From Thermoplasmata archaeon (GTDB taxonomy: Archaea > Thermoplasmatota > E2 > UBA202 > JdFR-43): 11,203 nucleotides of DNA. The stretch spans positions 1-11,203 of the forward strand of contig JAGGXG010000092.1 in NCBI GenBank assembly GCA_021163175.1, in the 5' to 3' direction. A model generated the notes under the pieces. It saw only the letters and a program-made list of their open reading frames with translations. It did not search any database and was not told where the DNA came from. This document shows positions 5,713 to 11,203 of this stretch, in pieces. The translations under genes and the position numbers were made by a program. Within the stretch, counting starts at the first letter, position 1. Every line of letters starts with the position of its first letter.

Positions 5713-6072
5713 ATGGGAGGGGAGAAACCAACTGGAATAGTTGTTCTGACTGTGTTGTATGTGATTGAAGGGCTATTTGGACTTGCCTACGGAGCCATGC
5801 TGGCCAGCGGCGGCGGCATGCTGGGATTCGCTGAAATGGGGCTTGCAGGCTCTTTGTTGGCTGGCGTAGGCGCCGTGGTGCTGATAATTGGTCTGATTGA
5901 CTTTGCCGTAGCCTACGGGCTATGGAATTTGCGACCATGGGCGAGGACGGTTGCAATAATTTTCGCAATCATTGGTTTGCTTGGATTTCCAATAGGAACA
6001 ATCATATCGATAATAATACTCTGGTATCTGTTCAAGCCTGAGATAAAGGAAGCTTTCGGTGTTCAGCAATAA
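5713..6072 (+). CDS. Small four-helix membrane protein, function unknown
   Basis: A 119-residue, very hydrophobic protein. Likely membrane segments are at about residues 8-30, 44-71, 77-93 and 95-108, with a glycine- and alanine-rich second half of the first hairpin (ASGGGMLG). A short polar loop with R74-P-W-A-R78 separates helices 2 and 3. The end reads LFKPEIKEAF, a tail I associate with small uncharacterised archaeal membrane proteins, but I cannot name the family with confidence. The ATG has GGTGA six bases upstream and a TATA box further up, so the gene looks real and separately transcribed. It is more GC-rich than its surroundings, as Gly/Ala-rich proteins tend to be. Neighbours give no clear clue to the role. 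Confidence 0.7.
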   Translation: MGGEKPTGIVVLTVLYVIEGLFGLAYGAMLASGGGMLGFAEMGLAGSLLAGVGAVVLIIGLIDFAVAYGLWNLRPWARTVAIIFAIIGLLGFPIGTIISIIILWYLFKPEIKEAFGVQQ

Positions 6073-6084
6073 TCGATAGCAATA

Positions 6085-6092
6085 ATTAAATA
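6085..6092 (+). promoter_or_regulatory. Weak TATA-like box before pus10
   Basis: ATTAAATA in the 37-bp gap after the membrane protein gene, centred about 21 bp before the GTG start. Spacing is slightly short for a leaderless transcript, so the operon may instead be read from the promoter at 5675. Confidence 0.3.
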
Positions 6093-6109
6093 GGCTATCA
6101 TATACCAAT

Positions 6110-7300
6110 GTGGACATCGAGCTTGCAAAAAAGATAGCTTCCTTTGGACTATGTGATTCATGCCTGGGAAGGCAATTTACTGGTATTGCTGCCGATAATA
6201 ATAAAGAGAGAGGAAAGAAGATAAGGGAACAACTTGATATGGAAGAAAGCAAGCATTGCTGGTTATGCGATGATTTAATCAATGACATTCCTTTGATGGC
6301 TTCTCTGTGCATGGATGCATTGAAGGAGTATGAATTCGATACATTTTTGGTTGGATGCAAAATAGATGATGAGGTTTTGCTGAAGGAGCGAAGAATAGCG
6401 AATCCAGAGCAGGAAAGTATAAAGAGAGAGATAGACAGGGAGATAGGAAAGATAATAGCTAAAGAAATGAAAAAGTTGCCCGCTTTTAAAAATCCAGATG
6501 TTGTTGTCACAATCGACACCACATGCTATGATGTAAAGGTGGATGCAAGGTCAATTTATATATATGGACGCTATCGCAAGTTAAAGCGTGGCATTCCTCA
6601 AACAAAATGGCCATGCCGCCATTGCAATGGTTTGGGCTGCATATATTGCAATTTTACAGGGAAAATGTATGAGGAAAGTGTTGAGGAGCTGATAGCAAAG
6701 CCAGCTGTGGAAATGAGTATGGCAAGTGATGAAAGTTTTCATGGAGCTGGAAGGGAGGATATCGATGTTCGCATGCTCGGAAATGGTCGTCCTTTTATAC
6801 TTGAGTTGAAACAGCCGAGAAAAAGAAAGATTAACCTCGAGGAATTGGAAAAAAGGATAAATGAATACGCAAAAGGGAAGGTTGAGGTTTTAAACTTAAG
6901 GTTTGCCAAAAAGGAGGAAGTGAGGAAAATAAAGGCAGCCAAATACCCAAAAATTTATATGGTGAAGATAAAATTCACAAAAAAGGAAAAAATTTATGAA
7001 GCAGTAAATGCATTAATAGGCAGAGAAATAAGCCAGGCGACGCCTACAAGAGTGTTGCATAGAAGGGCAGACATAGTTAGAAAGAGGAAGATAATAGATG
7101 TAAAAATAGAGGAAATGAAAATGAATGAAGCAACTCTGATAATAAAAGCGGAATCAGGCACATACATCAAGGAGCTTATAACAGGAGACAACGGTCGCAC
7201 CACACCCTCGCTATCCGAGCTGGCTGGCGAAGATATTAAAGTAGAAAGTCTGGATGTAATTGGAATTGGTGATGAAGATGAAAAGATCGAGAGGATTTAG
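6110..7300 (+). CDS. pus10: tRNA pseudouridine synthase Pus10
   Basis: Archaeal Pus10 makes pseudouridine in the T-loop of tRNA (positions 54 and 55). The 396-residue protein has an N-terminal zinc and THUMP-like region with C15-D-S-C18 and C50-W-L-C53. A second cysteine set (C169, C172, C177, C180) occurs in the family segment KWPCRHCNGLGC...CNFTGKMY. The catalytic segment is GREDIDVRMLG at 214-224; D217 is the likely catalytic aspartate by analogy with RxD motifs of other synthases. The start is GTG at 6110: no other in-frame start lies before the upstream stop, and the next ATG (residue 44) would lose the first zinc knuckle. No Shine-Dalgarno is visible. It leads the translation-related operon and overlaps L21e by 23 bases. 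Confidence 0.93.
   Translation: MDIELAKKIASFGLCDSCLGRQFTGIAADNNKERGKKIREQLDMEESKHCWLCDDLINDIPLMASLCMDALKEYEFDTFLVGCKIDDEVLLKERRIANPEQESIKREIDREIGKIIAKEMKKLPAFKNPDVVVTIDTTCYDVKVDARSIYIYGRYRKLKRGIPQTKWPCRHCNGLGCIYCNFTGKMYEESVEELIAKPAVEMSMASDESFHGAGREDIDVRMLGNGRPFILELKQPRKRKINLEELEKRINEYAKGKVEVLNLRFAKKEEVRKIKAAKYPKIYMVKIKFTKKEKIYEAVNALIGREISQATPTRVLHRRADIVRKRKIIDVKIEEMKMNEATLIIKAESGTYIKELITGDNGRTTPSLSELAGEDIKVESLDVIGIGDEDEKIERI
7268..7272 (+). promoter_or_regulatory. Shine-Dalgarno selecting the L21e start
   Basis: GGTGA five bases before the ATG at 7278, inside the end of pus10. It favours 7278 over the in-frame TTG 7260, GTG 7269 and ATG 7272, and agrees with the usual L21e N-terminus (MKRSRGFRS). 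Confidence 0.65.
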
Positions 7301-7568
7301 GAGTAAAAGCAGGAGTAAGTTGAAAAAGAAATATAGGGCTGGAAGAATGAATTTGATTACGAAAGTGATGCAGGAGTTTAAGAAAGGCGAGAAGGTAACG
7401 ATAGTAATAGATCCTTCTTTTCACCATGGTATGCCGCACCCCCGCTTTCATGGAAGGACAGGTAACATAGAAGGAATGCAGGGAGATGCATATATTGTAA
7501 AGATAAGAGATGGTAAGAAAGAGAAGCGTATAATATCATCTCCAGTTCATCTGAGAAGGGTAACATGA
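7278..7568 (+). CDS. rpl21e: 50S ribosomal protein L21e
   Basis: Large-subunit ribosomal protein of archaea and eukaryotes, binding 23S rRNA. The 96-residue product starts MKRSRGFRSKSR, a basic N-terminal tail, and contains the family core VTIVIDPSFHHGMPHPRFHG followed by RTGNIEG and the C-terminal SSPVHLRRV. Length matches the family. The ATG at 7278 is chosen because of GGTGA at 7268-7272. The gene overlaps pus10 by 23 bases and rpoF by 4 (ATGA), so its translation is probably coupled to both. Linkage to rpoF and DUF655 is widespread in archaea. Confidence 0.97.
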   Translation: MKRSRGFRSKSRSKLKKKYRAGRMNLITKVMQEFKKGEKVTIVIDPSFHHGMPHPRFHGRTGNIEGMQGDAYIVKIRDGKKEKRIISSPVHLRRVT

Positions 7569-7876
7569 AAATTGTTCTTATCTCAGAGGTAAAAGAAATT
7601 CTTTCAAAGCTAAGCAAAGAAAGAGAGTTGAAAAGAGAACAAAAAATTGCCTTGGAGCATGCGGAAAAGGTGAATCCGATTGCAGCGAAGAAAGCAAGGA
7701 AGCTGGCTTCAAAATTGATGGAAATTGGAAGAATAGAAGAAAAGCATGCATGCAAGATAGCTGATTTACTGCCGAGAGATGAAGATGAATTGCTTGCAAT
7801 ATTCGCAAAAGAAACCTATGTTCCATCAAAGGAAGAGATTGAGCAGATACTAAAATTGGTGAAAGAATATAGTTAG
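7565..7876 (+). CDS. rpoF: DNA-directed RNA polymerase subunit F (Rpo4)
   Basis: The archaeal counterpart of eukaryotic Rpb4, which pairs with Rpo7 to form the stalk of RNA polymerase and helps open promoters and bind nascent RNA. The 103-residue protein is highly charged and helical. An N-terminal strand and helix (LISEVKEIL) dock on Rpo7; the C-terminal helical domain includes KIADLLPRDEDELLAIFAKE and ends EEIEQILKLVKEYS, both typical of this subunit. It overlaps L21e by four bases (ATGA), and only eight bases separate its stop from the DUF655 start, the order seen in many archaea. Confidence 0.95.
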   Translation: MKIVLISEVKEILSKLSKERELKREQKIALEHAEKVNPIAAKKARKLASKLMEIGRIEEKHACKIADLLPRDEDELLAIFAKETYVPSKEEIEQILKLVKEYS

Positions 7877-7880
7877 GAGG
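7875..7880 (+). promoter_or_regulatory. Strong Shine-Dalgarno of the DUF655 gene
   Basis: AGGAGG overlapping the rpoF stop codon, four bases before the ATG at 7885. It is one of the best matches to the 16S 3' end in the window. Confidence 0.65.
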
Positions 7881-7884
7881 GATA

Positions 7885-8436
7885 ATGGAGGATTATGTTT
7901 ATATTTTGGATTATCTACCCATGGGGAGGCATCCATATAAGAGAAGGCCTGTAGCTTATGGAATTGGGGAAAGCCAGTTTACATTACTTGAGCTGATACC
8001 AAAACCAAATGTTACGCTTTCGATAGGGGAACGTGTTTATGTTGGAAAAGAGCTTGATAAAAGAGAAAAAATAATGAAGGTTAAGGGAAGGATAAGCTAC
8101 GACGACCTCACGCCGACGGCGCACGGCGAGCTGCTGTATGTTTTAATAGACATAGTGAAAAGAAATGAGGATAGATTCGTAAAATTTTTCAATGAGGCCC
8201 CTCCAATAACAACCCGCTTCCATTCTCTTGAACTGCTTCCCGGCTTGGGCAAAAAAACAATGCTTGAGATACTTGAGGAAAGGAAAAAGAAACCTTTCGA
8301 GAGTTTCGAAGATATTTCCAAGAGGGTGAAAAATTTGCATCATCCTGAAAAGCTGATTGCCAAGAGAATTCTCGAGGAATTGCAGGATCCGCATCAAAAG
8401 TATCGCCTTTTCACTCGCCCGCCGTTAATGAAATGA
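7885..8436 (+). CDS. DUF655 family protein, probable RNA-binding
   Basis: A 183-residue archaeal protein of the DUF655 family, found next to rpoF and rsmA in many archaea. The N-terminus (MEDYVYILDYLPMGR) leads into an OB-like beta domain, followed by the family motif YDDLT at 72-76. A helix-hairpin-helix motif (LLPGLGKKTMLEILEER) spans about 117-133. The HhH and basic character suggest nucleic acid binding, probably RNA linked to ribosome synthesis, but the biochemical role is inference. It has AGGAGG four bases before the ATG and overlaps rsmA by ATGA. Codons 73-84 (about 8101-8136) are almost all G/C-ending, in sharp contrast to the AT-rich rest of the gene. Confidence 0.93.
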   Translation: MEDYVYILDYLPMGRHPYKRRPVAYGIGESQFTLLELIPKPNVTLSIGERVYVGKELDKREKIMKVKGRISYDDLTPTAHGELLYVLIDIVKRNEDRFVKFFNEAPPITTRFHSLELLPGLGKKTMLEILEERKKKPFESFEDISKRVKNLHHPEKLIAKRILEELQDPHQKYRLFTRPPLMK

Positions 8437-9155
8437 GGCTCGGGCAGAATTTTTTGATTGATGAAAGAGTTGCATCTCGCCAGGTTAAATATGCGAATTT
8501 GAAGAAGGACGACATCGTTCTGGAAATCGGAGCTGGATATGGAATTTTAACAAAGAAAATGGCAAAAATTGCGAAGGTTATAGCAATAGAAATAGATTCT
8601 CGATTCATAGAAAGCCTTGAGAGAATACCTAACGTTGATGTCATACATGCTGATGCCCTAAAAGTTGATTTTGATGAACTGGATTTCAACAAAATTGTTT
8701 CAAATTTGCCATATCAGATTTCCTCGCCAATCACCTTTAAAATTCTTGAAAGTGATTTTGAGCTCGCCATCTTAATGTATCAGAAGGAGTTTGCAGCCCG
8801 TCTGACAGCGAGACCAGGAAGCAAAGATTACTCTCGACTTACAGTAATGGCTCATTACAAAGCTGATTTTGAATTGCTTGAGGAAGTTCCTCCTGAAGCA
8901 TTTAGACCTGTTCCAAAGGTGGCATCATGCATAGTTAAAGTTAAGCCAATAGGAAAGCGTTTTGATGTAGACGAAGAGATTTTTGAAAGAGTAACAAAAG
9001 CCATATTCATGCACAGGAGAAAGAAGATAAAAAATGCCCTTGCTCTGGAGGGAATGTCATCGCATGTTCCATACGGCGATTACAGAGCGGAGCAGCTCTC
9101 GCCAGAACAAATAGCTTATATTGCGAAGTTTGTTTCAAAGCATGGACTTGTTTGA
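8433..9155 (+). CDS. rsmA: 16S rRNA dimethyladenosine transferase RsmA/KsgA
   Basis: Uses S-adenosylmethionine to dimethylate the two adjacent adenosines in helix 45 of 16S rRNA, a late small-subunit assembly step. The 240-residue protein has the SAM-binding motif EIGAGYGILT at 31-40, an acidic ribose ligand E53 in AIEID, HAD at 72-74, and the methyltransferase motif IV N91-L-P-Y94. The C-terminal part has FRPVPKV (157-163) and HRRKKIKNAL (194-203). The protein starts directly at MRLGQNFLID, so the usual short basic N-terminal tail is nearly absent; no alternative start exists just upstream. It overlaps DUF655 by four bases (ATGA) and the peptidase gene by 14. Confidence 0.95.
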   Translation: MRLGQNFLIDERVASRQVKYANLKKDDIVLEIGAGYGILTKKMAKIAKVIAIEIDSRFIESLERIPNVDVIHADALKVDFDELDFNKIVSNLPYQISSPITFKILESDFELAILMYQKEFAARLTARPGSKDYSRLTVMAHYKADFELLEEVPPEAFRPVPKVASCIVKVKPIGKRFDVDEEIFERVTKAIFMHRRKKIKNALALEGMSSHVPYGDYRAEQLSPEQIAYIAKFVSKHGLV

Positions 9156-10092
9156 GGGAATAGATGCAATTTTAATTAAAAACGCAAGTCTTCCATTCAT
9201 AGATGAGAATTTCTTTTATTTTACTGGCATTGATGGAAGGGAAGAAAGCATAGCAGTAATAACGCCAGATAGAGTTGAAATAATCGCTCCATTGCTGGAA
9301 AAAAGAGATGGCATAACTGTTTATAAAAGCAGAAAAGAAAGGGATGAGATTTTAAAAAAATTGCTTAGGGGAAAGAAAGTTGGAATAAATGGAAAAGCTC
9401 TGGTATATGAAGACTATAAGCATTTCAAAAAAATGTTTGATCTGGTTGACATAAGCAAAAGATTGGAGATGAAGAGGGCTATAAAAAGCAATGAGGAAAT
9501 AAAAAGGATAAGAAAGGCAGTTAGAATAACAAAAGATGTGATGAAAGAAATAGAGTTTGAAGGAAAGAGCGAGATGGAGGTTGCGAATGAAATAAAATGC
9601 ATGCTTGCAAGAAGAAATGCCAGCGAAGCTTTCGATACCATCGTTGCCTTCGGAAAAAACAGCAGCATGCCACATCACAAGCCAGGCAGAAAAAAATTTG
9701 TTATGCCTGCTCTAATCGATATGGGCGCGAGGTATGAAAGCTACTGTGCAGATATAACAAGGACATTTATGAAGAAAAATAAAAGATATGAAGTTATTGA
9801 AGAGGCTTTGTATCTAGCTGTCGATTCCATACAGGCTGGGATGAAAGCTTCCGAGTTGTATAAAAAAGTGGAACAATTTTTAGACAGGCACGGAATAAAA
9901 ATGATCCATGCTCTCGGGCATGCTATTGGAATAAAAGTTCATGATGGCTTAACAATAAGCAGGAAAGCAAATTTTGAATTCGAAAATGGAATGGTTTTCG
10001 CAATTGAGCCAGCAGGTTATTTCAAAAAATATGGAATAAGGATAGAAGAAGACATTTTGATAAAAAATGGAAAGGCAAGAATAATAGCGTAG
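9142..10092 (+). CDS. M24B family metallopeptidase, Xaa-Pro aminopeptidase-like
   Basis: A 316-residue pita-bread peptidase with a short N-terminal creatinase-like domain (about 1-110) and the catalytic domain after it. The five metal ligands of the family are all present: D193 (LIDMG), D204 (YCADITRTF), H260 (ALGHAIG), E289 (AIEPAG) and E302 (RIEEDI). H267 in KVHDG is the accessory histidine. The enzyme should remove an N-terminal residue before proline, or cleave an Xaa-Pro dipeptide; which of these is not clear. The start at 9142 (MDLFEGIDAIL) is preferred to the TTG at 9121, which would extend further into rsmA. No clear Shine-Dalgarno is present, so coupling through the 14-base overlap with rsmA is likely. 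It ends the operon. Confidence 0.92.
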   Translation: MDLFEGIDAILIKNASLPFIDENFFYFTGIDGREESIAVITPDRVEIIAPLLEKRDGITVYKSRKERDEILKKLLRGKKVGINGKALVYEDYKHFKKMFDLVDISKRLEMKRAIKSNEEIKRIRKAVRITKDVMKEIEFEGKSEMEVANEIKCMLARRNASEAFDTIVAFGKNSSMPHHKPGRKKFVMPALIDMGARYESYCADITRTFMKKNKRYEVIEEALYLAVDSIQAGMKASELYKKVEQFLDRHGIKMIHALGHAIGIKVHDGLTISRKANFEFENGMVFAIEPAGYFKKYGIRIEEDILIKNGKARIIA

Positions 10093-10099
10093 CGAAATG

Positions 10100-10107
10100 T
10101 TTAAATA
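10100..10107 (+). promoter_or_regulatory. TATA box of the inositol-phosphate synthase gene
   Basis: TTTAAATA, placing transcription start near 10128-10132. This leaves a leader of about 25 bases that keeps the full Shine-Dalgarno. A second AT-rich match, TTATATAC at 10115-10122, would start transcription near 10144-10148 and damage the Shine-Dalgarno, so the first is preferred. Confidence 0.5.
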
Positions 10108-10143
10108 TAACCGCTTATATACTTTTCAAGCACTGATTTTAAA

Positions 10144-10152
10144 GGAGGTGAT
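10144..10152 (+). promoter_or_regulatory. Extended Shine-Dalgarno before inositol-phosphate synthase
   Basis: GGAGGTGAT, a nine-base match to the complement of the conserved 16S rRNA 3' end, the strongest ribosome-binding site in the window. Two in-frame ATGs follow at 10153 and 10156; spacing seen at other genes here (GGTGA plus 3-5 bases) fits 10156 better. Confidence 0.75.
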
Positions 10153-10155
10153 ATG

Positions 10156-11203
10156 ATGAGGATTGGGATATTTGGTCAGGGGTATGTTGCTTCAATACTC
10201 GCTGTTGGTTTGCAACGCATCAAGAATGGAGAGATCGGTTATGAAGGCATACCATTTGCAGACACATTACCATATCGCATTGAAGACATAGAAATCGTGA
10301 CGGCTTTTGATATCGATGAAAAAAAGGTTGGTAAAAAACTATCGACGGTTGTAAAGCAATACTGGCAGAATGGAATAAAGTTTGATAGGGACTACATAAT
10401 AAAGGAAGGCTACAGAGATTACAGAGGAAAAGGGCTGGAGATAGATCTGGAGGAAGCAATTGGAAAGCTTGTCGATGAATATGAAAAGAAGGACATAGAT
10501 GTGTTCATTAACCTTATCACAACTGAAGCAGCTGAGCCTTTCATGAATGCAAAAGAATTCCACAATGCAATAAAAAGAAATGATATCGATAGAATCTCGC
10601 CATCCCAGCTATATTTCTACTCGGTAACTCAATATGAAAAGCCTGTAGCATTCATAAACTGCATTCCAACTCCTATTGCCAACGATCCAGCGGCAGTGGA
10701 AATAGCAGAGCAAAGCAAAACAACGCTTTTTGGCGACGACGGCGCCAGCGGGGCGACACCTTTGACAGTAGATATTTTAGAGCATTTGAGGGAGCGTGGA
10801 AGGAGGGTGCTGAGCATAGCCCAGTTCAATATAGGAGGCAACACAGATTTCCTTTCACTGACGGAAGAAGAGAGAAATAAGGCAAAGGAGGCGACGAAAA
10901 GCTCTGTTGTGGAGGACATCCTTGGATATGATGCTCCTCATTACATAAAGCCAACCGGCTATCTTGAGCCATTAGGAGATAAAAAATTTGTAGCGATGCA
11001 TGTGCCGTATATTTCATTCAATGGGGCTGAAGACGAGCTTATAATAAATGCCCGCATCAACGATAGTCCTGCCCTGGCTGGACTGATAGTTGATTTAATA
11101 CGCCTTGGCTATATGGCTGTGGAAAGAGAGCAATTTGGAACAATATATCCAATAAATGCATTCTACATGAAGATGCCAGGACCAAGAGAGGCGAAGAGCA
11201 TAC
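10156..11203 (+). CDS. ino1: myo-inositol-1-phosphate synthase, 3' end outside window
   Basis: Converts glucose 6-phosphate to inositol 1-phosphate with bound NAD+, feeding archaetidylinositol lipids or, in thermophiles, di-myo-inositol phosphate. The frame is open from 10156 to the right edge, giving 349 visible residues; family members of roughly 360-390 residues suggest most of the gene is present. The NAD-binding turn G7-Q-G-Y-V-A-S is at the N-terminus. Later family blocks include FINCIPTP (166-173), FGDDGASGATPLT (192-204), FNIGGNTDF (224-232), K248 in EATKSS as a probable catalytic lysine and INDSPALAG (301-309). It has its own TATA box and Shine-Dalgarno after the 60-bp gap behind the peptidase gene. 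Starting at 10153 would add one Met. Confidence 0.92.
   Translation, partial: MRIGIFGQGYVASILAVGLQRIKNGEIGYEGIPFADTLPYRIEDIEIVTAFDIDEKKVGKKLSTVVKQYWQNGIKFDRDYIIKEGYRDYRGKGLEIDLEEAIGKLVDEYEKKDIDVFINLITTEAAEPFMNAKEFHNAIKRNDIDRISPSQLYFYSVTQYEKPVAFINCIPTPIANDPAAVEIAEQSKTTLFGDDGASGATPLTVDILEHLRERGRRVLSIAQFNIGGNTDFLSLTEEERNKAKEATKSSVVEDILGYDAPHYIKPTGYLEPLGDKKFVAMHVPYISFNGAEDELIINARINDSPALAGLIVDLIRLGYMAVEREQFGTIYPINAFYMKMPGPREAKSI

Noticed and set aside
5501..5968. 155-codon minus-strand frame crossing the gap after DUF35
   Set aside because: Half of it is antisense to the small membrane protein, which has promoter, ribosome-binding site and helices; the translation is low-complexity and basic without a recognisable family.
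5920..6522. 200-codon minus-strand frame spanning the membrane protein end and pus10
   Set aside because: Covers two well-supported plus-strand genes and their spacer, with no domain and no promoter at a sensible distance.
7260..7277. Longer L21e with six extra N-terminal residues from TTG 7260
   Set aside because: L21e proteins begin at the MKRSRG position, and GGTGA at 7268-7272 is correctly spaced only for ATG 7278.
9121..9141. Extended start of the M24B peptidase at TTG 9121
   Set aside because: It lengthens the overlap with rsmA, uses a rarer start codon and gains no family motif; ATG 9142 gives a natural N-terminus.
10153..10159. ATGATGA at the ino1 start as a C box
   Set aside because: It is explained by tandem start codons after a perfect Shine-Dalgarno; the same string there shows how easily C-box matches arise.

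Overview
The window is archaeal chromosomal DNA. The diagnostic genes are ribosomal protein L21e, RNA polymerase subunit Rpo4/RpoF, tRNA pseudouridine synthase Pus10, a DUF655 protein, the archaeal-type HMG-CoA synthase/thiolase/DUF35 trio and NadX-type aspartate dehydrogenase. TATA boxes lie about 25-30 bp in front of several starts, as expected for TBP/TFB promoters. The DNA is AT-rich by eye (about 40% GC) and densely packed with overlapping genes. A euryarchaeal lineage, possibly Thermoplasmatota, would fit, but I cannot fix the lineage from the sequence alone.

Layout. (1) 1-89, minus strand: N-terminus of an unidentified gene that runs off the left edge. (2) 222-2853, minus strand: a tight four-gene operon transcribed right to left. 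It holds nadX (L-aspartate dehydrogenase), a membrane-anchored extracytoplasmic thioredoxin-like protein, a polytopic NapH-like iron-sulfur protein and a GNAT acetyltransferase. (3) 2854-2938: an 85-bp divergent promoter region with two TATA boxes and a small palindrome between them. (4) 2939-5525, plus strand: HMG-CoA synthase, acetoacetyl-CoA thiolase and a DUF35 zinc-ribbon/OB protein, the entry of the archaeal mevalonate pathway and known elsewhere to form one complex. (5) 5713-6072: a lone small four-helix membrane protein with its own promoter. (6) 6110-10092, plus strand: an information-processing operon of Pus10, L21e, Rpo4, DUF655, RsmA/KsgA and an M24B aminopeptidase, with overlaps or an 8-nt gap at every junction. 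(7) 10156 to the right edge: myo-inositol-1-phosphate synthase, open to the end of the window, with its own promoter and a strong Shine-Dalgarno.

How the parts work together. The mevalonate trio feeds isoprenoid lipid synthesis, and inositol-1-phosphate synthase supplies inositol head groups or inositol-based solutes, so both touch membrane lipid supply. The Pus10-RsmA operon couples tRNA and rRNA modification, a ribosomal protein and a polymerase subunit. The least conventional part is the nadX/thioredoxin/iron-sulfur operon. The iron-sulfur protein has predicted cytosolic ferredoxin clusters and lone cysteines on its outer face, beside a thioredoxin predicted to sit outside the cell. I propose, as inference only, that this is a ferredoxin-driven route for carrying reducing power across the membrane to extracytoplasmic thiols. 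No CRISPR array, insertion sequence, tRNA or rRNA gene was seen.
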